Origin: Actinomyces sp.
Lineage (GTDB): Bacteria > Actinomycetota > Actinomycetes > Actinomycetales > Actinomycetaceae
Length of the DNA: 21,897 nucleotides
Reading direction: 5' to 3'
NCBI RefSeq assembly: GCF_030530635.1
Contig: NZ_JAUMUL010000060.1
Location: 1-21,897 of the forward strand
Below are positions 8,520-15,510 of the stretch, one piece after another. A program made the position numbers and the translations under genes. The notes beneath the pieces were generated by a model that saw nothing but the letters and a program-made list of their open reading frames with translations, was not told where the DNA came from and did no database searches. Within the stretch, counting starts at the first letter, position 1. Every line of letters starts with the position of its first letter.

Positions 8520-8639
8520 CGTGGGGTGCAGACCCCGCAACCGCTGGATCAGCTCCCAGGACCGCGCAGCCTCCTCTTCCATGCGTTCCTCCTGACCCGG
8601 ACGATCCGTCCTGAACGCAAGCTCCCACTTCACAGTCAT
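7980..8639 (-). CDS. Imm52-like immunity protein, copy 2 (cognate to the Tox-REase-5 toxin)
   Basis: A 219-aa soluble protein whose N-terminus reads MTVKWELAFRTDRPGQEERM. Residues after about 22 are identical to copy 1. A ribosome-binding site (AAGGGA, about 10 nt before ATG 8639) supports the start. It lies 70 bp downstream of the toxin stop on the same strand, the expected position for the cognate antidote, which would bind the nuclease domain in the cytoplasm and protect the producer. The Imm52 label comes from the RSWELIQRLRGLHPTLDPW pattern and the pairing with a Tox-REase-5 domain. A strong hairpin follows, suggesting the core transcript ends here. Confidence 0.78.
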   Translation of the reverse strand: MTVKWELAFRTDRPGQEERMEEEAARSWELIQRLRGLHPTLDPWRQANHVKAKAAANPEITTLEEFLDVMHTKIKPDLSGVRFSLFSGDVDRADGASISIAIGGWQPDKGHVELDFHSSEFADLLTGDESLADRLVAMGADILEPEIGALRRRGHPVKDHPEPYDYVQGWKLFFPASSPHWAQAGALATASYPTANGAVFTYGTPDTYPTILNTWPKNT

Positions 8640-8709
8640 CGGTAGGTGTCCCTTCCCCCGTGTTCCTTGTCTCGGCTAATGGTATCAAAGGTGAATGCGC
8701 CGGTGTGGG

Positions 8710-10362
8710 TTAGAAGTTCGGTGGGGTGTGCACCAACTCAATCTCGGCGGGGAATCGTCCTTTGCTTTGGAGATCTTTGAGCAGTTCAAGCATTTCGGGT
8801 TCGGCCAGGTGCCAGCGTATAGGCGTATTGGCGCCAACAGCCTTCACCGCCCGCACCTGCCGCTCCGCACCGTCTACCAATTCGTCGATTACGTCTGGGC
8901 CGAATGGGGTTTTGGTGAGGTCGTAGTAGAAGCCCTTGGCGTCGTGGAGGATACCGTCGGAGAAACAATCGAACTCCACACCATCAACAATGTAGGACTC
9001 CTCCACGGTCACCCCGGAGACCTGCTCCTCATACGCCTGGGAACGATTCGACCCGTGGTTCTTACCCGGCCCCCACTCGCCCGGACCACCATCACTAGCA
9101 CCACGAGTGGGCTTACGCACACCCGGATAATGCTTCCCATCCCGCGGCGCATACAGGCAATCAGCACCCTTACCCCCACGCGGACGCCCACCACCGCTGC
9201 CGGTTCCCGTCCCGCCTCCTTTGGGTCGGGAGGGGGTGCTGGAGGCCCGAGATGCCCAGGGCGTCGTGTGGGGTGTGGGGCCGCCGGTGGTGGCCATGGC
9301 CGTGGCGGGGCGGGGGGTGGCGTTCCTCAGGCCGTCGGCGAGGTCATCCATCAACGTGGTAGCCCGCTTGAACACCTCCCCCAGGCTGGAGGCGGACTTA
9401 ACCACCGCGGTGACCTCACGACGCAGACGAACCGCCCACTTGGACACATCCTTTATCAGTGAGGGCGCCGCCCAAATCGCCGCCACCCCAGCAGTCGCGA
9501 AGGTGACCGCCAACTTAGTAGTCAACTTCGCCAGAACATCAGCGATCGCATCACGCACCATGTCATGCACGACCTGCACGATCACCGACGCCACCGTCAA
9601 CCCCTTGGAGATCGCCCCCGCCAGTGACGCCGCCAACGACAACCGCACCGCATTATCCAACTGAAACGACTTATACGCACTGACCGCTTCGGAGGACTGC
9701 CCACCCAACCGCACCCGGACCGAGTCGGTCAGATCCGTGCTGCACGTATCCAACTTAGTGGCGATATTCGACCACGTCCCCGCACCCGCAGCCACCTGCC
9801 CCGGATGACCAGTGAACTCATACAACCAAGTCTTCAACGGATCCAGATGCTCAATCACCCACCCAATCGCACTGCCCAACACCTCACCAATCGGATCCAA
9901 CACCAACGCCGCCGCATCCGCCGCCGTACCAAACCCCGCAAGCGCGTCATCCACCCACGAATCCGTCTTCAACGCATCAACAACATCCCTACCGTCCTCA
10001 ACCAAACGCAACCCCGACAACCCCGTCGAAGTCTCCTGCGCCTGCACCACCAACGGATTACCACCGGCGTAGCCGCCACCCGAAAAACCACCGGTACCGC
10101 CCCCATACTCCCCAGCAGGCAAACCACCACCGACACCCGCACCCGCACCGGTGCCGAAGGTGCCGCCCCGGCCACCGAAACCACCACCATCACCGCCGCC
10201 GAAGCCACTACTACTACCAGCACCACCAGCAGCCGTAGCCGAAGAAGCAGCCGTAGCGGTAGCAGTGGCAGTGGCGCCGTCGCCGCCGGCGACAGCAGCG
10301 GCGGCGGCGGCGCGCCGACTCCGGGTGTAGTCATCACCCAGCATCTCGTCGTATTTGTTCAC
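8710..10362 (-). CDS. Polymorphic toxin: WXG/ESX-type N-terminal region with C-terminal Tox-REase-5-like nuclease
   Basis: A 550-aa protein starting at GTG 10362. Residues 18-102 are an Ala/Thr then Gly-rich low-complexity tract. Residues 115-345 are helical and include WVDDALAGFGTAADA, DPIGEVLGSAIGWVIEHLDPLK and a W-bearing helix AAGAGTWSNIATKLD, the pattern of actinobacterial type VII-secreted toxins. There is no Sec signal. Residues 350-400 are a Pro/Thr/Gly linker. The tip (about 440-548) resembles Tox-REase-5: AYEEQVSG, VDGVEFDCF with Asp465, LHDAKG with Asp474/Lys476, then RWHLAEPE. This is a PD-(D/E)xK core, so DNase activity is predicted. The likely role is killing neighbouring bacteria, with protection by the adjacent Imm52-like gene. 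The preceding EspC-like and YbaB-like genes support type VII export, but no secretion machinery gene is in the window. Confidence 0.82.
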   Translation of the reverse strand: MNKYDEMLGDDYTRSRRAAAAAAVAGGDGATATATATAASSATAAGGAGSSSGFGGGDGGGFGGRGGTFGTGAGAGVGGGLPAGEYGGGTGGFSGGGYAGGNPLVVQAQETSTGLSGLRLVEDGRDVVDALKTDSWVDDALAGFGTAADAAALVLDPIGEVLGSAIGWVIEHLDPLKTWLYEFTGHPGQVAAGAGTWSNIATKLDTCSTDLTDSVRVRLGGQSSEAVSAYKSFQLDNAVRLSLAASLAGAISKGLTVASVIVQVVHDMVRDAIADVLAKLTTKLAVTFATAGVAAIWAAPSLIKDVSKWAVRLRREVTAVVKSASSLGEVFKRATTLMDDLADGLRNATPRPATAMATTGGPTPHTTPWASRASSTPSRPKGGGTGTGSGGGRPRGGKGADCLYAPRDGKHYPGVRKPTRGASDGGPGEWGPGKNHGSNRSQAYEEQVSGVTVEESYIVDGVEFDCFSDGILHDAKGFYYDLTKTPFGPDVIDELVDGAERQVRAVKAVGANTPIRWHLAEPEMLELLKDLQSKGRFPAEIELVHTPPNF

Positions 10363-10369
10363 AGGGACA

Positions 10370-10375
10370 CCCTCC
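10370..10375 (-). promoter_or_regulatory. Ribosome-binding site of the toxin gene
   Basis: GGAGGG on the minus strand, 7 nt before GTG 10362. It fixes the toxin start at the GTG (MNKYDEML) rather than the later in-frame ATG seven codons in. Confidence 0.8.
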
Positions 10376-10440
10376 AGTTCAGGCCACTAACAACAGGTGC
10401 GAAGCCGATCTCCTCACCCGGACACACCGCCGCACCGCGG

Positions 10441-10683
10441 CTACCAGCCGGTCAGCGAATGAGCACCCGTAGCCGACTCCGCATCAGTCTCATCCAGCTC
10501 CTGCGCCACCGCGCGCAGATCCATACCCGCACCCTCCACACTCTCACCCACAGCAGTCACCGCCGTATTCACAGCCGTAGACAACAGCGCATACGCCGGC
10601 ACACCCGCATCATCAGCCACACCCAGCGCATCACCACCACCCGAACGCAGCACATCGGTGTCAACCTCAATACCATCCGCCAC
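10441..10683 (-). CDS. EspC-like small type VII secretion-associated protein
   Basis: An 80-aa acidic helical protein starting MADGIEVDTDVLRSGG. The family feature is a short N-terminal strand (G-I-E-V-D) followed by two Ala-rich helices and a D-E-T-D-A-E stretch near the end, as in EspC/DUF2580-type ESX partners. Such proteins usually accompany a larger ESX substrate and may act in its export or as a co-secreted partner. GTG 10683 is preferred because GGGAG lies 8 nt upstream; the alternative ATG at 10689 and GTG at 10698 would lie on or before that site. It is 78 bp upstream of the toxin start, consistent with one operon. The family call is by pattern and could also be described as WXG100-like. 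Confidence 0.7.
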   Translation of the reverse strand: MADGIEVDTDVLRSGGGDALGVADDAGVPAYALLSTAVNTAVTAVGESVEGAGMDLRAVAQELDETDAESATGAHSLTGW

Positions 10684-10691
10684 AACCATCA

Positions 10692-10696
10692 CTCCC
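10692..10696 (-). promoter_or_regulatory. Ribosome-binding site that decides the EspC-like gene start
   Basis: GGGAG on the minus strand, 8 nt before GTG 10683. The spacing suits 10683 and rules against ATG 10689, which would leave only 2 nt. Confidence 0.55.
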
Positions 10697-10757
10697 ACAC
10701 ATCACCAGTAGCACAACCACTTACGCCACCACAGCCCAACACAGCACCGGCGCGGCC

Positions 10758-11321
10758 TCAACGCCGCCCCGGCCCTTTCGGATCGCCCCACTGCGCAGGC
10801 CGCACCGGCATGGGCGTCACCATCCACGCCGGCCGCCCACCAGAAGACGCATCACCAGCAGGTCGCGAGCCCGCATCCCCACCAGTCCCGCCGACCCCGG
10901 CACCGGCGGCGGACTGCTCATAATGCTCCAGCACCTGCCTACCCAGAGCAGAATCCGCACCCAACGTCTCATCAACCACCAGCCGCACCTGCTCGCCCAC
11001 CCGCCTGCGCGCATCAGCCAACGCCCCCATCACCGCATCCGACAAACCCCGCAACGACAGACCCTCACTGGCAGGCAGGAACGTAATCCCCAACAGCCGA
11101 CCCGCCACATCAACCTCAACACTCACCTCACGCCCCCGAGAAGAACCCTTGACCCGAATACCCTCAGCCCGCTCCCGCAACCGCACAGCCGCCCGCGCAT
11201 CACGCCGAGACCGCTCCACATCCGCACGAATACGCGCCAAACGCTCCTCAAGCGAAGCCTCATCCCAACCCACACCCGCGACGACAACGACCCCATAACC
11301 CCCACACCACCCAAACCCCAT
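10758..11321 (-). CDS. YbaB/EbfC-like protein of a type VII effector locus
   Basis: About 187 aa. After a coiled-coil-like helix (SLEERLARIRADVERSRRD) comes a small domain with SVEVDVAGRLLGITFLPAS and LSDAVMGALADARRRVGEQV, the beta-strand/helix pattern of YbaB/EbfC proteins. These are frequent first genes of actinobacterial ESX effector operons, next to a WXG/EspC-like gene. The C-terminal 50 residues are Gly/Pro/Ala-rich and disordered. The start is uncertain: ATG 11321 has GGTGA about 7 nt upstream, but the conserved part begins about 20 residues later (GWDEASLEERL), so a later GTG is possible. It is probably the first gene of the island operon, divergent from feoA. Whether it binds DNA or assists the effector is unknown. 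Confidence 0.7.
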   Translation of the reverse strand: MGFGWCGGYGVVVVAGVGWDEASLEERLARIRADVERSRRDARAAVRLRERAEGIRVKGSSRGREVSVEVDVAGRLLGITFLPASEGLSLRGLSDAVMGALADARRRVGEQVRLVVDETLGADSALGRQVLEHYEQSAAGAGVGGTGGDAGSRPAGDASSGGRPAWMVTPMPVRPAQWGDPKGPGRR

Positions 11322-11411
11322 GTGACAATCACCACAAACCACCACCGAGGCCACTGCGCACGGCGGTCAACACACGCTATGTGGCCCCGACCGCAGGATT
11401 TCCGTTGGTGC

Positions 11412-11430
11412 TTACCACAGCCTATCTTTG
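11412..11430. promoter_or_regulatory. Candidate DtxR/IdeR-type iron box upstream of feoAB
   Basis: The 19-bp site reads TTACCACAGCCTATCTTTG and matches the DtxR/IdeR consensus TWAGGTTAGSCTAACCTWA at 12 of 19 positions. The right half is good and the left half poor. It lies about 110 bp before feoA, where iron repression would be expected. No convincing -35/-10 pair is visible nearby. Confidence 0.3.
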
Positions 11431-11540
11431 ACTGCGCGAGTTGGCGTCGGCGCCCACCCCGCATGGCGACCCGTCCGGTTGACCCGGGCCTGCACGGACC
11501 GACCCGCACCGCGAGAGTCACCAGGACCAAGGAGTCAGAC

Positions 11541-11906
11541 ATGGCCGCATCCGCCACGGCCGCGACAACTCGATCCGGGCCCGCCGCCTCGATCGTTCCC
11601 CTGACCACCCTGCGACGCGGCACCCACGCCCGCATCAAAGCCGTATCCGCCTCCCGCGGCGAGGCGCTGGCCCGGCGCCTGACCGACCTCGGCTTTGAGC
11701 CCGGACGCCTAATCGAGGTGGGCCGCCGCGCCCCGCTGGGCGACCCGACGGTCTACCATGTGGCCGACTATGAGATCAGCCTGCGCCGTCGCGACGCCGC
11801 ACTGGTGTCCGTGGAGGTACTGGCGCCCGCCTCCGCATCCGCCTCCGTGCCCGCTCCCTCGGAACCCGCCCCACAAGCACCCGCCGCACCGGAGACCGCC
11901 GTATGA
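11541..11906 (+). CDS. feoA: FeoA, ferrous iron transport accessory protein
   Basis: A 121-aa small SH3-like cytoplasmic protein that supports FeoB in Fe(II) uptake. The FeoA pattern is clear: VPLTTLRRGTHARIKAVSA, then ALARRLTDLGFEPGRLIEVGRRAPLGDPTVYHVADYEISLRRRDA. ATG 11541 is chosen because AAGGAG lies 6 nt upstream; the long open frame further upstream is unrelated to the family. An Ala/Pro/Ser-rich tail of about 25 residues is added at the C-terminus. The stop overlaps the feoB ATG by 4 bp (ATGA), so the two are coupled. Confidence 0.93.
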   Translation: MAASATAATTRSGPAASIVPLTTLRRGTHARIKAVSASRGEALARRLTDLGFEPGRLIEVGRRAPLGDPTVYHVADYEISLRRRDAALVSVEVLAPASASASVPAPSEPAPQAPAAPETAV

Positions 11907-14083
11907 CCACCACCGTCCAAGCCGACACGGCCTCGGGCAAGACAGAGATCGCCGTAGGGGTTCCCACCGACATGCCCGCCTGCCACGAGTCCTCTTGCCA
12001 CGGCGGCTGCGCCGCCCACGGCGCCGCCTCCGGCCCCGTTGACGCCGACGCCGCCCGCATCGCCCTGGCGGGCGCCCCCAACGCGGGCAAGACCTCCATT
12101 TACAACGCGCTCACCGGCCTGCGCGCCAAGACCGGCAACTACCCCGGCGTCACCGTCTCCCGCTCCCTGGGCACCTGTCGCCTCACCGCAACCGAGTCCG
12201 GCGAACACCCCACTGCTCTCACCTTGGAGGACCTGCCGGGCGCCTACTCGCTGGAGCCCATCAGCCCCGACGAGCGGGTCGTGTACGACGTCCTGACCGG
12301 CCACTGCCACGGCGTCGCCCCGCCCGACGCGCTGCTGGTGGTCGTCGACGCCACCACCCTGTCCCGCTCCCTGGGCTTCGTCGCCCAGGCCCTCGCCCTG
12401 GGCCTGCCCACCGCTCTGGCGGTCACCATGACCGACGAGCTGACTCGCCGCGGCGGCCGGCTCGACGTCGACGCCCTGGGCGCGGCGCTCGGCGTGCCCG
12501 CGGTGCGGGTGATCGGCAACCGCGCCACCGGCATCCCGCAGCTGCGCCGCACCCTCGCCTCCTGGCGCGACTGGTCGCGCGCCCCCATCGCGCCGCCGAC
12601 CAGCGGCCCGGAGCGCACCTCCTGGGTGACCTCGATCCTCGCCGCCGCCGACTACACCGCTCCCCAAAGGGACTCGCGTACCGCCGCCGTCGACCGGGTG
12701 CTCCTGCACCCGCTGTGGGGCACGCTGGTGTTCTTCGCGCTCATGTTCGCCTTCTTCCAGGCGATCTTCACCTGGGCCGCCCCGCTCCAGGACGCCGTCG
12801 AGGCCGGCTTCGGCCTCCTGGGCGACGCCGCCCACGCCTGGTTGGACGGCCCCGCGCCCCTGCTGGCGGGGCTCCTGGCCGACGGCGTGATCGGCGGCGT
12901 CGGCGGGGTGCTGGTGTTCCTGCCGCAGATCGCCATCATGTTCCTGCTGATCGCCCTGATGGAGGGCGTGGGGTACATGTCGCGCGCGGCCTTCCTCATG
13001 GACCGGGTGATGAGCCGGGCAGGACTGGAGGGGCGCGCCTTCGTGGCGCTGCTGTCATCCCTGGCGTGCGCCATCCCCGGCATCATGGCCACCCGCACGC
13101 TGCCCAGCGCCAAGGACCGTCTGGCCACCATGCTGGCGGCGCCGTTGATGACCTGCTCGGCGCGCCTGCCGGTCTACATCATCATGATCTCCCTGCTGGT
13201 CGGTCCCGAACAGCGCATTGGCCCCTTCGGGGCGGCGGGCACGATCATGTTCGGCCTGTACCTGGCCGGGGCGGTGGCCGCCATGCTGGCCGCCCGGGTG
13301 GTCAAGCGCCTGACCGACCGGGACGGCGTGCTGTTGCCCTTCTACATGGAGATGCCGCCCTACCGGCTGCCGCGCGCCCGCACCATGGCCCTAATGGTGT
13401 GGGACGCATGCAAGGGCTTCCTGAAGAAGGCGGGCACCATCATCCTGGCGGCCACCATCCTGGTGTGGGTGGGGCTTAATGTGCCCGCCCGCTCGGAGGC
13501 GGAGTTCACCGCCCACTGCGATGCCAGCGCCGAGTGCGCGGCGATCGCCGACGCCGTGGCCGATCCCGCCTCCTCCACGGTCCTGGGCGACGACGGCGCG
13601 GCCGTAACCGACCCCGAGCAGCTGCAGGTGCTGCTGGACGCCCAGCGCACCAGCTACACCATGGACTCCTCCCTGGCGGCATCCATCGGCAAGGCGATTC
13701 AGCCGGTGTTCGAGCCGCTGGGCTTCGACTGGCGCATCAATGTGGCGGTCATATCCTCCCTGGTGGCCCGGGAGACGGCGGTGGCCACGCTCGGTCAGAT
13801 CGCGGCCGCCGGGAACCCGGAGGAGCCGGGCGCCCAGTTGGCGGCCATGACCTACTCCGAGGACACGCTGGTGGCCCGTGCCGGCGAGCCCCTGTTCAAC
13901 CCGGCGACGGTCGCGGCACTGCTGGCCTTCTTCGTCTTCGCCATGCAGTGCATGGCCACGGCCGGGGCGATCCGCCGTGAGACGGGCACCTGGAGGTGGG
14001 CGGCGATCGCCTACGGCTATCTGTTCGTGCTGGCCTGGGTGGCCGGGGCCGCGGCCCACGTAGTCGTCGCCGCCCTGACCTGA
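11903..14083 (+). CDS. feoB: FeoB, ferrous iron transporter with N-terminal G domain
   Basis: A 726-aa inner-membrane Fe(II) transporter. G1 is GAPNAGKTS (57-65), the switch I Thr is in NYPGVTV (79-85) and G3 is DLPGAYSL (110-117). G4 reads TMTD (175-178) where most GTPases have NxxD. The membrane part has the two Gate motifs, around ACAIPGIMATRTLPSAKDR and VARETAVATLGQI, and the usual hydrophobic segments. Ahead of the G domain is a His/Cys-rich extension, CHESSCHGGCAAH (27-39), that could bind metal. The ATG overlaps the feoA stop. No feoC follows; the 150-bp gap to the next gene contains nothing recognised. Confidence 0.95.
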   Translation: MTTTVQADTASGKTEIAVGVPTDMPACHESSCHGGCAAHGAASGPVDADAARIALAGAPNAGKTSIYNALTGLRAKTGNYPGVTVSRSLGTCRLTATESGEHPTALTLEDLPGAYSLEPISPDERVVYDVLTGHCHGVAPPDALLVVVDATTLSRSLGFVAQALALGLPTALAVTMTDELTRRGGRLDVDALGAALGVPAVRVIGNRATGIPQLRRTLASWRDWSRAPIAPPTSGPERTSWVTSILAAADYTAPQRDSRTAAVDRVLLHPLWGTLVFFALMFAFFQAIFTWAAPLQDAVEAGFGLLGDAAHAWLDGPAPLLAGLLADGVIGGVGGVLVFLPQIAIMFLLIALMEGVGYMSRAAFLMDRVMSRAGLEGRAFVALLSSLACAIPGIMATRTLPSAKDRLATMLAAPLMTCSARLPVYIIMISLLVGPEQRIGPFGAAGTIMFGLYLAGAVAAMLAARVVKRLTDRDGVLLPFYMEMPPYRLPRARTMALMVWDACKGFLKKAGTIILAATILVWVGLNVPARSEAEFTAHCDASAECAAIADAVADPASSTVLGDDGAAVTDPEQLQVLLDAQRTSYTMDSSLAASIGKAIQPVFEPLGFDWRINVAVISSLVARETAVATLGQIAAAGNPEEPGAQLAAMTYSEDTLVARAGEPLFNPATVAALLAFFVFAMQCMATAGAIRRETGTWRWAAIAYGYLFVLAWVAGAAAHVVVAALT

Positions 14084-14233
14084 GCACGCATCACCGGCGC
14101 GGTCGCGAACCGCACGCACCGCTCCGTCCCACATCCGCAGTGGTCATCCCGCCGCCGGCTGACATAGCAACGTCCCCAAACCGGAAGGTCCCTCTCGGGT
14201 CCATGAGCGCGCCCTGACGGTACCCTTGGGGTC

Positions 14234-15463
14234 ATGACCGCCGGCATCGACCCGGCGCCCGTTGCCGCCGTCGTAATCAACCCCGCCAAGCCCGCCGCCA
14301 CGCGCCCTGTCCGGCATGTACTTTCCCATGCTCTGCACCAGGCCGGCTACCGCACCGTCTGGCTGGAGACATCCGCTCAGGAGACCGGCGCCATGCAGGC
14401 CCGGATGGCGGTCGCCTCCAGCGCTCGGCTCGTGGTTGCGGCGGGCGGCGACGGTACGGTGCGCTCCGTCGCCGCCGGGGTGGCCGGAACCGGCGTCGAC
14501 ATGGCGATCATGCCGCTGGGAACCGCCAATCTGGCGGCTCGCAATCTTGGGCTGCCATTGCGGCGCTACGCGGAGTTGGCGCACGTAGCGGCTACGGGGC
14601 GGGCATTCCCGACCGATCTGATGTGGGTGCGCTCCGAGCCCGCGGGTCATACCGGGCCGCTGCCCGCTGCGAATCTGGAGGCACCTAGGGACTTCGGCAC
14701 CGCGTCCGACGCGGGTGATGCCGACATCGCCGAACCGCCGCAGGGTTGGGCCCGTCCCACATTGGGCGGTGAGCACTCCTGCCTGGTGGTGACCGGCATG
14801 GGCTTCGACGCCGGCCTGGTTGCCTCGACGCGTCCAATCTTGAAGGAGCGCCTGAGTTGGGGCGCGTACGGGCTCGCGGCACTGGAGAACCTGGGGCATC
14901 CTCGCATGGACCTGGTACTGGGGGTACAAGACGCCACTCTGGCCGCCGTGGCACAGGTCTCCGACGTTTCCGCTCATGCCGCTTCGGGCACCGCCGTTCC
15001 CGACGCCGACGGGGATGGCTCCGGCCCTCCGGGTGCCGCACGGGAAGGGATAGATCGGACGATCGCCGTCGTTCCCGAATCTCCTCCGGCGTCATCGTGG
15101 CCGGTGCGCACCGAGCGGATGACGGCACGCACACTGCTGATCGCCAATGGCGGGCGACTGCCAGCGGGGATCACGCTTCTGCCGCAAGCGCGTCTGGACG
15201 ACGGCCTGGTCGACGTCGCGGCGATCGACACCCTGCATGGGCTGTGGGGCTGGGCGTCATTGGCGCGGCAGGTGCTGCCGCCGCGGCCGGCATCCTACTC
15301 CGCGGGCCGCGCCGCCCAGGTGCTGCTGCGTCGCGGGCGGGAGGTGACCGTGCGGCTGGACCGGGCTACCGCCCTTGAGATCGATGGGGATCTGGTGGCC
15401 CCCACCCGTGGCATCCGGGTGCGGGTCCAGGCCGGGGCCCTACGGGTGCGGCGCCCCGCATAA
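14234..15463 (+). CDS. Diacylglycerol kinase-family lipid kinase
   Basis: A 409-aa cytosolic or membrane-peripheral kinase of the DAGK_cat (DgkB/YegS) family, which phosphorylates diacylglycerol or a related lipid using ATP. The nucleotide-binding motif GGDGT is at 71-75, followed by MPLGTANLAARNLGLP (93-108), both invariant family features. The C-terminal sheet domain has LEIDGDL near the end. It is longer than usual (about 300 aa) because of two low-complexity insertions, around 135-175 and 245-300. ATG 14234 is the only sensible start, and the preceding GGGG is a weak ribosome-binding site. It is convergent with pheA, and its last codons form the first unit of a 23-bp repeat. Confidence 0.88.
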   Translation: MTAGIDPAPVAAVVINPAKPAATRPVRHVLSHALHQAGYRTVWLETSAQETGAMQARMAVASSARLVVAAGGDGTVRSVAAGVAGTGVDMAIMPLGTANLAARNLGLPLRRYAELAHVAATGRAFPTDLMWVRSEPAGHTGPLPAANLEAPRDFGTASDAGDADIAEPPQGWARPTLGGEHSCLVVTGMGFDAGLVASTRPILKERLSWGAYGLAALENLGHPRMDLVLGVQDATLAAVAQVSDVSAHAASGTAVPDADGDGSGPPGAAREGIDRTIAVVPESPPASSWPVRTERMTARTLLIANGGRLPAGITLLPQARLDDGLVDVAAIDTLHGLWGWASLARQVLPPRPASYSAGRAAQVLLRRGREVTVRLDRATALEIDGDLVAPTRGIRVRVQAGALRVRRPA

Positions 15464-15507
15464 CACGGGTGCGGCGCCCCGCATGAAACAGCTGCGGCGC
15501 CCCGCAT
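15447..15507. repeat. Three copies of a 15-mer at 23-bp period between convergent genes
   Basis: TGCGGCGCCCCGCAT occurs exactly at 15447-15461, 15470-15484 and 15493-15507. The first copy lies inside the end of the lipid kinase gene, the other two in the gap before pheA. Each copy can fold as TGCGG/CCGCA with a 4-nt loop, so together they may form a bidirectional terminator or arise from slippage of the gene end. Confidence 0.85.
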
Positions 15508-15510
15508 GGC

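Noticed and set aside
10057..10308. PE_PGRS-type identity for the toxin because of its Gly-rich tract
   Set aside because: There is no PE domain at the N-terminus, and the downstream helices plus nuclease tip fit a polymorphic toxin.
9805..10923. 372-residue plus-strand open frame opposite the toxin operon
   Set aside because: Thr/Arg/His/Gln-rich translation caused by the skewed codon use of the real minus-strand genes; no fold or motif.
10923..11540. Upstream extension of feoA
   Set aside because: The frame overlaps the YbaB-like gene in antisense; AAGGAG before ATG 11541 fixes the start.
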